A program made the translations under genes and the position numbers. The notes below the pieces were generated by a model. That model was not told the DNA's origin. It was given only the letters and a program-made list of their open reading frames with translations, and did no database searches. From positions 29,031,536 through 29,095,535 of the forward strand of contig CM037869.1 of assembly GCA_021292105.1 (NCBI GenBank): a DNA stretch of 64,000 bases. Direction: 5' to 3'. Source of the DNA: Anadara kagoshimensis (taxonomy: Eukaryota > Mollusca > Bivalvia > Arcoida > Arcidae). This document shows positions 33,896 through 45,171 of this stretch, piece by piece (position 1 is the stretch's first letter; each line of letters begins with the position of its first letter).

Positions 33896-34096
33896 CTGGA
33901 ATTCAAAATTAAACCATAATGTATATATAGAAAACACAAATGTATTGTTTAAATATAGTCAAAAAGTTGATATACAAATGGAATAACAATTCCAAAGGTA
34001 ATAATTTACTGTTCATGTCCCCAAAACATTACTCTTATACATGCACATATGTGATATTTACTATATACAACATGTTTTATGTGAATCAATAAGAAC

Positions 34097-34410
34097 AGTG
34101 GTAACTCAGTGCTCACTCTGTAATTGGGAGATCATGGGTTCAAAACCTGACTGAAGTCTGACCCAAGACTTGAAAGTGGGTAGTGACTGTTCTTTCGCCA
34201 AGCACTCAGCTTTATGAAAAGAAAGTCAGTTCTTTCGTATGGGAACTTACAAAAATGAGGTCCTGTGTAAGGGTAGATTTGGCATGAAAAGAACCCTGCT
34301 GTGTAATGTCATCGGCGCAACGCACAGGCAAAATTTCTGCACCTTCGCCTATAGCTGGTGATGTCTCAATATAAGTGAAATATTTTTGACTAGGATGTTA
34401 AACACCATTA
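34097..34410 (+). repeat. tRNA-derived SINE, main family
   Basis: The head 'gtggtaactcagtgctcac' has lost 4-5 bases of the D loop. The B box is TGGGTTCAAAACC (about 34136-34148). The body and the end 'atttttgactaggatgttaaacaccatt' are typical. It lies in the last large intron of the SET gene. Confidence 0.7.
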
Positions 34411-35267
34411 CTCCAGTCCATTCTTACATGAATCATGGCAATCATTACAACCCATGTTACTGTATGATGTCCAATGTCTGCATTTATAATGTTGTATGCA
34501 AGGTCTACACACACAGTATGAGTGCAATATCTGAAATACTTCATATGCTTCATGTCAGCATACTATGTGTGTGTAATGTGAATCAAGGGCACTACACTTT
34601 CAGTCCACTACATGTGTTTGGACTTTACAAACCATTAAGTGTAGGCAATGTGGATCACAAAAATGCAGTATAATAGTATCAATGTGAGTACACTTGTTTT
34701 CATGTTACAAGTCTAAGTTGTACAACATTTATAGCGGAATTATTACTGGTACAGCAGAAAAGGTCACAGTAATAACCTATATGTACATTATATGCAAATT
34801 CTTGTATATCAACATTTTATATCAATATATAAAGTTAAATACCAATAAACATCACAAACGTCAATTGTTTTTTAGAAAAGATGCAGGAAGTCAGTAGAAT
34901 AAGAAAGCAGGTCACAGATCACTGCCCTATACATAGTTTGTAGTGCAATACATTTATATCAATCTAATGCAAAATGTTTCTAATGCAAGTCAAATATTTT
35001 TTTAAACTATTAAGAAAAATCAACAAAACACGAAAAGAAGTCAATGTCTATGATCTAACTTTAACAAAACCGAGTTAATTTAATCTAAAACAATTATTAT
35101 GATGATTGTCACAATACTTTGATATAAGAACAGATTATGATAGTCTACAGAGGTTGCGCCAAATACATAATTATAATAGTTTCTGATAGTACCATATGAG
35201 AGGCATGTACCTTTATATCAACACAAAACATAAAATGCTTTCTTAGCATAAAACTACATCAAATTAC

Positions 35268-35287
35268 CTCAACAGTCGCTTCAGTAC
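35268..35287 (-). CDS. SET-domain gene, candidate 20-nt microexon
   Basis: It sits between '...ttttaag' (acceptor) and 'gag|gtaatt' (donor). The 20 nt add the last two bases of a Gly codon and then TEATVE. It converts the phase-1 end of exon 35685-35780 to the phase-0 start of exon 33895. Without it the two exons cannot be joined in frame. Such short matches can arise by chance, but the exact phase 1-to-0 fit and clean GT/AG ends argue for it. Confidence 0.5.
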
Positions 35288-35684
35288 CTTAAAAGGGTTT
35301 TATCTACCAATTAAAGATAAAATAAGTTTATGAAAGCAATGATATTTGACTAACATAATTCAACCTGTTGAAAAGTTCTGTAAAGGTGAAAAGACAAAGG
35401 TTTTAACTTATTGTAAAAAATACACTGTAGTAGGAAATTTGCATCTGAAAACATGTACATGGCAGCATCAAATGTAACCAAGAATACAAAACGCTACAAT
35501 ACAATATTCAAAAGCAAAGAAAATACAAACACATATAAGGACCAATGATTATATAAGCCCTGACTTTGAACAGCATAGTAGTAAATGTCCAGCAGTGTGG
35601 TATAGTACTATCGGAGGCCATCCTACTATTATAACAACCAGTGGTCCACAAATACACACATTTAAAATTAAAAATAAACCTTAC

Positions 35685-35780
35685 CTTTCTCAAAAGAACA
35701 ACCGTTATTTGTTGATGACTGAGTTGGATAGTGTTTATTGTCATCCTCATCATCACACATATCCTCTTTTTGAATGAGAT
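35685..35780 (-). CDS. SET-domain gene, acidic cassette exon 3
   Basis: 96 nt, phase 1 at both ends, acceptor cttccag, donor aaag|gtaag. It encodes (D)LIQKEDMCDDEDD...SSTNNG-CSFEKG. It is a paralogue of the cassettes at 36569 and 40129: all start with 'L[IT]Q[KR]EDG', have an Asp-rich middle and a 'SST.DD-S-EK' end, and have nearly identical splice-site flanks ('tttacttccag', 'gagaaag|gtaagagt'). It has fewer Asp residues than its sisters. Confidence 0.75.
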
Positions 35781-36012
35781 CTGGAAGTAAAGTAGATACA
35801 TATATTGGGTATTAAAATATGCAAATGTAAGTTTACAATTGACAATAAACACTTAATTTCACAATATTGTATGGTTTGACAAGTAACAAGAGTCAATATC
35901 CTTTTAAACAAGAATATCACGGAAATAGGTGTCTAGCTTGCCTTGGCAAATAGACTTGGACTTTCACATAAACTTTCACAGTTTGACCCACTGTGACCAG
36001 AAAAGTAACAAT

Positions 36013-36393
36013 TAGGGGTGTAACGATATACCGATATATTGGTAAGTCGTGTTTTTTGCACAGGATCAAATTGTATTGTGATACACAAATGACAAACCAG
36101 TATTTTGCAATACACTGGCCTAACTCGGGTTATGAGCTCAAGACTGTAGAACATCACATTGAGGCTTGCAAATGACTGTATAATTAATTAATGTTTTTGC
36201 GAGCCAAAAGGTGATAGAATCTTAGATATTTGTAATATATACATGTAAACGAAACACAAGACTTTCCAAGCGTCTATTTGAGAGTGACGTACAGCATAGT
36301 AACAACAACAGAGCAATACAGTCGCTATTGTTTGACTTTCACATGACAGATTTGCAGAGGCAATATATCGTGATACTACACGTTACACCCCTA
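36013..36393. mobile_element. hAT MITE, 381 bp
   Basis: The ends are TAGGGGTGTAACG (36013-36025) and CGTTACACCCCTA (36381-36393), exact inverses. The flanks are gtaacaat and ctaacaac, a 6/8 match consistent with an aged 8-bp hAT duplication. 'ataccgatatattgg' and 'caatatatcgtgatac' extend the terminal repeats. It lies in the intron between cassette exons 2 and 3. Confidence 0.75.
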
Positions 36394-36568
36394 CTAACAA
36401 CCACATATAAGTCTCCCTTATACCAAGTAAGTATCTGGTCCCTACATCTTTAAAAGTGGATGTTAATGTCAACAGTTACAACAAGTGTATTATAAATTTA
36501 ACCAAGTAAGGAAATCTTCATACATACACATATATTAGAAAATCTTTCTAGATCTTTTACACTCTTAC

Positions 36569-36664
36569 CTTTCTCAGAAGCACTATCATCATCCGTTGAT
36601 GATTCAATTGGACAATATTCATCATCATCATCATCATGAAGTCCATCCTCTCTCTGAATAAGAT
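36569..36664 (-). CDS. SET-domain gene, acidic cassette exon 2
   Basis: 96 nt, phase 1-1, acceptor tactttcag, donor gagaaag|gtaagagt. It encodes (D)LIQREDGLHDDDDDEYC, then SSTDDDSASEKG. A (GAT)n run codes the Asp tract, so length polymorphism is likely. Low-complexity acidic peptides of this kind are common in chromatin proteins as flexible or histone-binding linkers; that role here is inference. Confidence 0.75.
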
Positions 36665-37439
36665 CTGAAAGTAAAGCAGAAAAAATTCATAAAAACTCTT
36701 AAACTAAATCACAATAACAGTTACAATTACAATGACAGTAACTTCTTTGCTTTATATTTGTATATCTTTAGTGAGGTTTACTTCATTGTTATTTGGAATT
36801 TGGAACAAAGAAACGTGAAAAACAAGAATACTATTTTTCTGCCTGTGATATACGTGTATGTACAAAAATCATGATAAATTGTAAGTTGTGATATCACAAT
36901 ACATATTTGTCCACATCATCATCTCTAATGAATAATGCATCATAGCTGAGTCATTCTCAATAATTGGCTAAATTTCAGTTTGAAGAAAACTCAAAATATG
37001 ACATTGAAAAATCTTAACTTTTGTTCACTGAAACTATAGCTAAGACATGAAATAACATAATTACAAAACATGAAAGCTTACGGTGCTTTACTTTCAGTAA
37101 AAATCAAATCTGAAGAAAATTTTATTGCAAAAACTTCTATTCTGTTACCATTACACAACCCATAAAAAAATCAAAAATTGTTTTTGTAAGTTTTAATTTT
37201 ATGGATTAATTTGTTAGTTAATGTCACACTCTTTAAAGATAATACAAAATAATTGAAACAAATTTACAACTTGTTAGGGTGTAATAAGATCAAATCTCGA
37301 AATGTGCTAAAATGAAATTTTCAGAAGACACGAATATTAAATATATCGAGGTAAGTAAACATCTAGGAAAACTATATATAACATCTTGAATAAGGACAAC
37401 CAATCTGTTTATTAACATAGATTTCAAATATGTTGTTCA

Positions 37440-39230
37440 GATTCTTAAGTATTGTTTGTTTAGAATTATGGGCAGTAACAGGATGGAATCCATGGTAACA
37501 GGACTGAACATAGTAACAGGACGGAATATGTCACTGACATATCTTTCTAAAATGGATCATAATAACATTTGATATATACATAAAAAGTACTCAAAAGTAG
37601 ATATATCATCATTTGAAGTAATATTTGCTAATATTGACAAGTTATTCACATTAACACAAAAATATATTGCCAATTGGTTTGTATACCAATGTAAATGTAA
37701 AAAGTTTCTAACACTTTACCTCTAGCTGATGACATCAAGATATAAGTAAAATATACTTGACCGGTATGCTAAACCCCACTCAAAGAATCTTATTATGTAT
37801 GTGAAGTGTCACTTATTTTCTCTGGATATGGAATTGATATCCTGTACTTGATTTCACCTTCAACTCATCCACTAACTCATCCTTTACCTTGACCCCATCA
37901 ACTACATCCACCTTGACCCAATCAACTATAACTATCTTCACCCCATCAACTACCTTATTCTTCACCCCAATAACTACATCTATTTTCATCCCATCAATTA
38001 ATTTATGCATCGACTGCATAGAAAGTAGCTTGGTGTTCATAACTCTGAACTTTTTTTTTTGCTACTGACTTTTCCATCATGTTACTTTACATAACATGCC
38101 CAAAATACTTAGAAATATAAATTAATTAACTCTATGTTCAAGTGATGAATGTACTTTAAAAAGAAATGATATTTATTTGTGGTTTACATTCAAGTCACAG
38201 TGTAAATAATACAGATTTTTATATTTCTAACAAGAACATTCCATCCTGTTACTATATCATTTCTGTTCTGTTACCAGATATGATTCAGTAATGAACCGCT
38301 AATGTCTAAATTTAATAAAATTCTTTATATGAAAAACTTATTTAGTGATACTAATCACAAATTCAATTTTTAATTTAGTTTGATGATATAAAAACAAATG
38401 GCCTATTAAGGATATTTATTATGTTCTGTTACTTTCAATTTTCTCTGCCATTACTGTATATGACATGCCCCATAATAATTACAATTAGCAATCTATTATT
38501 GAGGTTTTTGAAGATCTAAGTGCAAAATTAAACATAATATTAATCCCAATACAATCATAAACATTAAAGTCACTATGAAGTATGTATTTAAAAGACATTA
38601 ATTAAGATTCCTTTCTGTTACTATACATTTGCTCCTTCCTGTTACCAGATTAGTTTAAAAAAACTATAGTTATGAAATATACTGTTACATCAGACAAAAT
38701 TGTTAATTGTTACAATTTCAAACAATTTTGAACTTAAATTCATCTGTATTATTTCTTATAAAGTCTAAAAGACAACGTTATTATACTTTTTACAGATATT
38801 TTTCTTTGCTGTTACATTTCTTCTGTTCTCTTCTGTTACTAAAATCAAAGTAACATGACGGAAAGTAACAGCAGAGAAATATTGGTACATAATTTGTGAT
38901 CTGAATAATAACTGCTCCACATAATGAAGTTTTCTTATGGGGAAATTAAAATGTAACCATTAGCCATATCTGACAGTGAAACATAATTCAAATACTTTAA
39001 TATTTACCACAATATTGTGGTAACAGTATGATATAAATAAAATATACTATAGTATTCAAACTTATCATTTACATCTGTATTTTTAATGTGAAGATTAAGC
39101 CACACTATATGTTTTTCCATTGATAGATAGGAAGTAGTGTTACAAGATAGCAGTAGCAGCATTAGCAATAAGTCAAAGGAGCTTTCATTATTTCAAACTA
39201 TTTGTAATGGTAACAGCAAGGAATAAAAAT
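37440..39230. repeat. Intronic cluster of GTAACAG / CTGTTAC motifs
   Basis: At least fifteen copies of GTAACAG or its inverse, often within 'taacaggac' or 'ttcctgttac', are scattered over 1.8 kb of intron (for example 37465, 37496, 37515, 38243, 38270, 38420, 38635, 38815, 38850). Around 37860-38000 a separate 'ccccatcaactac' word repeats every 30-36 bp. A short SINE 3' fragment is at 37715-37780. Confidence 0.5.
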
Positions 39231-39599
39231 TTAGGGACTCAGATAAAAACATATATTTTTTATATAAACATTCAAAATAAGATTATTTGTTGTGTAATAT
39301 ACTTTGGTCAATCATTTATTTACGTATTAGATACATTTTTCTAGTACTTATTCCATTATTTGTTTATCTGCTAATGCTACAAATAATGTACCCCTAAAGC
39401 TGGGTCAGGTTTAAATGGGGGTATCTGATATGGAAACATTTCTAATATTCAAATTTAACAGATTTTTAAACCAAACTAAACCAATGAGCATCTAGCATGA
39501 CATCACATACCACTAGTAATATGGTAAAATAAATGTTTTATAGCATATTTTGTTCTAAAACTGACCAGGGACACAAATTTAGCCATTTTTTGAGAATGA

Positions 39600-40085
39600 C
39601 TCAGCTATGTGTATTTACTTATGCACTGGGTTGCATGTGTGTCATAGAAAATAGTGAGTTGCATGTGTGTGCATGCAATATTGCTAGGTACTTATGTACT
39701 GGGTTGCATGTGTGTCCAAGAAAGTAGTGAATTGAATGTGTGTGCTTGAATTATTGCTAGGTAATTATGTACTGGGTTGCATGTGTGTCATAGAAAATAG
39801 TGAGTTGCATGTGTGTGCATGCATTATTGCTAGGTACTTATGTACTGGGTTGCATGTGTGTCCAAGAAAGTAGTGAATTGAATGTGTGTGCATGAATTAT
39901 TCATCATGGCTATGTGTACTTACTTCTGTGTCTTACAGAAAGTAGTGAATTGCATGTGTGTGTATAGATAATGCCTCGTGACTATTTGTATTTACTTATG
40001 TACTGAGTTGCATGTGTCTCAGAGAAAGCTTGGTGTTGCATATATATGTGTGCATGGATTACACATTATGCTATGTGCATTTACT
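39600..40085. repeat. Minisatellite of ~60-bp units with GT-rich core
   Basis: The unit 'acttatgtactgggttgcat' + 'gtgtgtcatagaaaatagtg' + 'agttgcatgtgtgtgcatgc' repeats with variation about seven times, alternating 'catagaaaatagtgagttg' and 'ccaagaaagtagtgaattg' forms, so a ~125-bp higher-order unit is visible. A diverged single copy is at 45880-45930. It lies just downstream of cassette exon 1 in the SET gene. Confidence 0.8.
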
Positions 40086-40128
40086 GATATACATTGGACA
40101 CCATGTCTTAATCTTTTTACACTCTTAC

Positions 40129-40236
40129 CTTTCTCAAAGGAACTATCATCATCAGTTAATTTAGTTGATAATTTATTGGAACAATCATGAATATCGCCAT
40201 CAGCATCATCATGCCCATCCTCTTTCTGAGTAAGAA
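40129..40236 (-). CDS. SET-domain gene, acidic cassette exon 1
   Basis: 108 nt, phase 1-1, acceptor cacttccag, donor gagaaag|gtaagagt. It encodes (V)LTQKEDGHDDADGD, then KLTDDDSSFEKG. It is the longest of the three paralogous cassettes, with a 12-nt longer middle. The donor flank is identical over 12 or more bases to that of exon 36569-36664, pointing to relatively recent duplication. Confidence 0.75.
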
Positions 40237-40525
40237 CTGGAAGTGAAGCAGAAAATTTGCATAAAAAATCTGAAACCAAATCACAATAAGATATATATAT
40301 TATATGATTTCTAAAATGTAACCTAATGACACTTTTTTGATACTGTAATTTTAAACACCTATTTGTGACTTAACTGCTTAGGGCTTACTGAATTTGAACC
40401 TAAAATTCCGGACATGATAGGAATCCATAATTAGTGATTACATTCCCTAACAGCAAATGAAAATGAAAGCAAATAAGTTGCATCATTAGCATTTGGCATT
40501 TTGAATCTTATCATTTTTATCTTAC

Positions 40526-40774
40526 CCCCCTCCATTTCATCTTCGCTCTCTGATGATGAATCATAATATTCACTGTCTGATGATGAATAATCACATTCGC
40601 TCTCTGATGATGAATCATATTCGCTCTCTGATGATGAATCATATTCGCTCTCTGATGATGAATCATATTCTCTCTTTGATGATGAAACATCACATTTATC
40701 ACTGGATGAATTTGGATTACTTTTTGTAGCACTCACTGCTTTCTTTGGTTGATTTAGTTCAAATGGATCTGAAT
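40526..40774 (-). CDS. SET-domain gene, Ser/Glu/Asp repeat exon
   Basis: 249 nt, phase 1-1, acceptor tttttgcag, donor ggggg|gtaaga. After SDPFELNQPKKAVSATK it encodes tandem eight-residue repeats EYDSSSES (three near-identical copies, then variants ECDYSSSDS, EYYDSSSES) and ends EDEMEGG. The repeats match casein-kinase-2-type acidic sites (S-x-x-E/D), so phosphorylation is plausible. The 24-nt repeat in DNA will be length-unstable. The exon needs a preceding exon ending in phase 1, while exon 42512-42722 ends in phase 0, so a small exon between them is missing from this annotation. Confidence 0.75.
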
Positions 40775-40999
40775 CTGCAAAAATATTTATAAAATACTAA
40801 ATAATGAGGAATGACTAAAACCTTTACACCATAGCCAATAAGATTTCAAGTACTATATTTCGTCGCTTATAACCCACAGTTTTAGACCAATAATAAAATT
40901 TTGAGGAGATACATGTTGAAAGGGGTCTACAAAAATTTTTCTTGGCCATCTCTCATAATTTATCTTGTCAATGTCTGTCAAGTATACTGAACATAGGCC

Positions 41000-42510
41000 A
41001 CAATCGTCATCAGAAATAATGGATCAGAGTGGTGGATATTTAATTTAATTGTGAAGATTAATTAGGGTACGGGTTTGCCCTAGGTTGGGTTATAACCAAA
41101 AAATATGGTATATGATTATTTAAATACTAGAAATCTTAGTAGCTACAATATAAAAGTTTTGTTATCTTTACTCAAAAATCATCAAAATGAAAAAAAAAAA
41201 AAAAAAACAATATATATATATATATTTAACAAAGGTGAAAATGTTTTGACAGGACCACTAAATTCATCCCACCAACTGAGAAAAGCCTGATGAATAGGTT
41301 GGCTGAATATTAAAAATGGTATAATTAAAGTTGTGTACATGTAGCTGAGCTATATGTGGTTTGACAATGTCATTGACCATTCTGATTATATTAAGAGAGG
41401 CTAATAAAATACATGATATCCAGAGATAGACTGATGACATTTCACACCAGAGACAAGATTTTTACTTATGGTCAATTTTGGGATGGAGGAAGAAACAGGA
41501 GTACCCAGAGAAAACCACTGAACTTGAGCAAGTTGACATATTTTTCACACTAGGATCTACACAAGGATTATTTGACATATTGTACAATCAGAAAGATTCC
41601 TGAAACCATGTTTGGTATGTTTGGAATAAATAGTGGACTAAATATAAAGCACTAATATGAGACTGAAAAAATTCTTAATTTTCAATTCACCAAGATACAT
41701 GTAAATGATACCCACATATTAATAAAAAATTGTTTAGTGACAATTATCAATTTAGTATATAGTACATTTGGTCTGCTCCGCTAAATTAAGAAAATAACCT
41801 ACGATCAATGAAAGACATTACATGAACTAAAACAGCATGCTTAAGATTAAGATAACTATCAACAAAATGGACATACATTGTATACAAGTCTCACCACCAA
41901 ATTTGGCTCATGGGCAAACTTTAAATTTTTTTTAAAATAACAAAATAAACAGCAATAAACAAATTCACCAACATAGAACAATGTAGAAGCTAGTTTTCAC
42001 TCAATTTACTGATTTATTGTTTGCCAGCACTAAATATTACTTTACTCTATTCAATTTAAACTTCAATAATAAAGATACAACTTTGACTATACATAATATG
42101 TATCTGTAATGTTTTGATTGGCTCTGTTATTAATATGAACTAAAGAATTTATTGTTCAGACTATTTATGAGAAATTGCTTGACAATGTTATGTATAGTTC
42201 CAAATTTAGCACATTCCTTGTTTTTTTTTACATGTATATTTTCTTGCCAATATTTTTAAAAACAAAAGATGATGTTCAGGAAGCACTGCTTTGCCTAGTT
42301 ACTCTGAGAAAAAGTTGCCAGGTAGTCTTATTCAAAATTCCTAGAGCAATTGGCAAGATGTACACCTCCAATCTAAGCAATAATTCCTCATTTTATTTTC
42401 ATATCATTTTAACATTACCCCCCCCCCCCCGCCATATATTGTACTATCAATTTATAAAAAGTTTAGAGGACATTGAGTTTTTTAGATGACCTGTCAAACA
42501 CATAAACTTA
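41000..42510. other. SET-gene intron with no recognised feature
   Basis: AT-rich intronic DNA with an A-run plus (TA)n at 41190-41224 and a C10 run at 42421-42430. A small phase 0-to-1 exon is expected somewhere here but could not be picked out. Confidence 0.4.
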
Positions 42511-42511
42511 C

Positions 42512-42722
42512 CAGATTCCTCCATTCCAAGTTTTTGTCAGCATCGCCATAATCATAACGTATTTCTTGACCTTTAGGAATAGTTTTGGTCACATACAGAC
42601 AGAGTCTTGGATAGCTGCTGTTAATGACTTTAAGCTTCATTTTTGAGTTGCATTTTGCACTTTTAACTGCTGAATCATTCAAGTAGCGACACAATCTGTT
42701 ATTTGTGTCAGTGGCATCAATA
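42512..42722 (-). CDS. SET-domain gene, C-terminal half of the SET domain
   Basis: 211 nt, acceptor ctttgtcag, donor ctg|gtaagt. The first base completes a Cys codon split with exon 44042. It encodes IDATDTNNRLCRYLNDS, then KCNSKMK and LCLYVTKTIPKGQEIRYDYGD. These are the cofactor-binding/pseudoknot core (family NHS-x-x-x-x-N, here NDS...CN) and the catalytic-tyrosine motif (YDYGD) of KMT5A/SETD8-like lysine methyltransferases, which use S-adenosylmethionine to methylate histone H4K20 and other lysines in the nucleus. The His-to-Asp change in the NHS motif is unusual and could weaken activity. A (TAA)n microsatellite lies about 15 bp upstream of the acceptor (42735-42765). Confidence 0.85.
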
Positions 42723-42733
42723 CTGACAAAGAC

Positions 42734-42766
<33 letters not shown>

Positions 42767-43383
42767 CTGTAATTATTACTATTTTTATAATAATAAAAAA
42801 CATTACATTACACAAAATTAAACATTCAATTCCAATTTTTTATATTTACTACATGTATATTGATAAAAAGATTGAAAACTGGTGCAAAAGAGAAAATGTG
42901 GAATATTTTCTTGGACAATCTTCTAATGACCAGAGAAATGATAAATGCCTTTCCTTGATGAATATAAATACATGTACAACCAGTCTTAGAAAGTACTGAA
43001 ATCTGCAAAACTGAAATTAAACATATGTATGGAGCATCTGAACATGAATTTTGGTGTAAAGATCATTACTTCAATATTGTTTTAATTTGTTTTAAATCTG
43101 ACAGAGACCATAGCAATAGAAACAATTATCAGGAACTGCATGTAGTTCTGTGATTGTTCCTTGGTCATGACCTATCTAAAATAATACATTACCTTTTTAA
43201 ATAAGGCCTTAATTTTAGTGATTTCTTCAATCTATTAATATCTTATTCTACATTTTTAAATATAATTCAAATTTGCATAAACTTGATAAGAATTACATTG
43301 AAAATAAACTCCCAATTTGCATATGGGTCTGCAAATTCATCAGTGTATTTTATTCTATTTAAAATGTAAATCTATTATATATA

Positions 43384-44033
43384 CATAGGCGTAGGAGCAG
43401 GGGGGGGCCAGCGGGGGCCGGGCCCCCCAATGTCAGGGAAGGGGGGGCCAGGCCCCCGCAATATATTGTGCGAAGTTTTGTATTATAGTTTACGTTTATA
43501 GTGTAAGTGCTAAAAAAGAAAAAAACCAAGAGCTTTAACAAGAAATGTCCATCTGGTAACCAATCAATTATCAATTTCATCATTATACTTGTAAAAGGGC
43601 GTCAAAATTTTCCGGGGTACCCCCATATCCAGTGGCGGATTCAGCGGGGGGCGTAGGGGGCGTAGCCCCTTTATATCGCTAATAATACATATTGTTTAGC
43701 TCAGATTGCACCAGAATGCAGGATTTTTGTGCTACTTTTTCAAAAATTTTGTGGGTGATTGTGAAACTTGAGTCATACGGTTATTTTATATAATCTTGCC
43801 TTGATATCACATTATTTTAACATATCAAAACGATGCACAATACATTGAAAATGCGTCTAGACAGGACTTAGTTTTGAAAATTTTCTGGGGGAGGCCCCCC
43901 GGACCCCCACCTATGCGAGGGTTTAGCACCCCTCTCATACTCGCCCATAGGTACGAGGTCGTACCTGCGGCACGACATAGACACAGCTTCGGTTTGGCCC
44001 CCCCAATATTAAAAACCCTCCTACGCCTATGAT
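43384..44033. mobile_element. GC-rich TIR element next to a SET-gene splice donor
   Basis: CATAGGCGTAGGAG (43384-43397) and its inverse CTCCTACGCCTATG (44018-44031) bound a 650-bp block whose ends carry G/C homopolymers (gggggggg, ccccccc) unlike the surrounding AT-rich DNA. Inside, 'ccagtggcggattcagcgggggg' (43631) looks like the end of a second related element. Its right edge lies about 9 bp from the donor GT of exon 44042-44201. Confidence 0.7.
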
Positions 44034-44041
44034 ATACGTAC

Positions 44042-44201
44042 CAACATGTCTTCTCTCTATATCTAAAATAATACATGTAACATCTGTTGTTTTTCTGTTT
44101 TTTCTTTCTCTCAACTGCTTCTTCCAAACTTATTCGTTCACCGACATATTCTAACAGGAAATCGCCCTTATAAAATGTCTTAGTAGCAAAAACCCCAAAC
44201 C
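44042..44201 (-). CDS. SET-domain gene, N-terminal half of the SET domain
   Basis: 160 nt, acceptor ttttggtag, donor gttg|gtacgt. It starts with two bases of a split codon and encodes FGVFATKTFYKGDFLLEYVG, then SLEEAVERKKKQ and CYMYYFRYREKTC. 'G-GVFA----KGDFL-EY-GE' is the first SET motif; 'YMYYF-Y--KT' is the strand that precedes the second half in KMT5A-type enzymes. Joining to exon 42722 gives KTC-C-IDATD in frame. Upstream exons may include 45692-45726 and may lie in or beyond the assembly gap. No start codon was assigned. Confidence 0.85.
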
Positions 44202-45171
44202 CTACCAAAATAAATCAAACAGTCTGAACATATTTGTGTAAAAAATGGTTCATACAAGTTTTGGGTAAAAAAATTTAAGGATTTTTCAAGAGGTTTCAAG
44301 ACTACTGTCTAATGTAAGGATTTTCAAGGTCTTTATAAAATAATAAACAGAAAAACACTGTAATATCATTTACAATATACCTTTAATTTAATTTTTCAAT
44401 TAATCCAGATAGTTAAGTTGCTGGTCAAGCCTTAAAAGATTTTGTTGAGAATTTAATATATCCAAGACAGGCAAGTCAGGTTTCATTTCTATACCGTATT
44501 TTTGGGCTCACACTGCGTCAGCGTGTACCCTATATTTAACCTATGGTTTTAAATAACAGATTTGGCATTTGTGTACACAAATAACTCCTAATTGTTTTAA
44601 AATTAATCCATGAAAATGATGTTAGTAGTGCTCATTTTTCAGACATTTCAAGAGGAACTTATCAGATTATTATCCCTTCCAATCATAATGTACCCATTAA
44701 CATGTATTTTGACGTATGCAAAACATGATGAGAACTTTAGCAGTTTTAAAATTGGTACAAATGCGCAATTCAATTTTTTTCACTTCTCTTACCAATGTAC
44801 TGATTGATTAACATTTTGTAGAAGCCATCCTAGTCCAACCCACTTTCACACCAATATTGGTCACTACTGAGACTATCAATTCTAGGCACCTACAATCATA
44901 AATGTCAATATCTAAAAATCGCTGTATTTCAAATAACAGAATTTAAACTGATCTATGTATACATTTTACAGCACTTGCATTCTAAAATTGTGAGACAATA
45001 GAATATTATGGTCAGATGATTAAAAACTCATGGACTACTGGAAAGTTTCAAATTTCCTGTAATGTTCACGCCATAGTAAAGTGAGTTTCTTTTGCAATAA
45101 AATAGCTCTGTTATCTAGCATAAGTTTAAACTAGTTCAGTGTTGATGTAATTGATGAATGATTGATTGATT

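Noticed and set aside
33624..33986. 120-codon plus-strand frame
   Set aside because: It is the shadow of the last SET-gene exon on the other strand, which has splice signals and a conserved domain.
37813..38040. 75-codon minus-strand frame with VVDGVKV-type repeats
   Set aside because: It arises from a 30-36 bp intronic DNA repeat; no splice sites of matching phase for the SET gene and no known domain.
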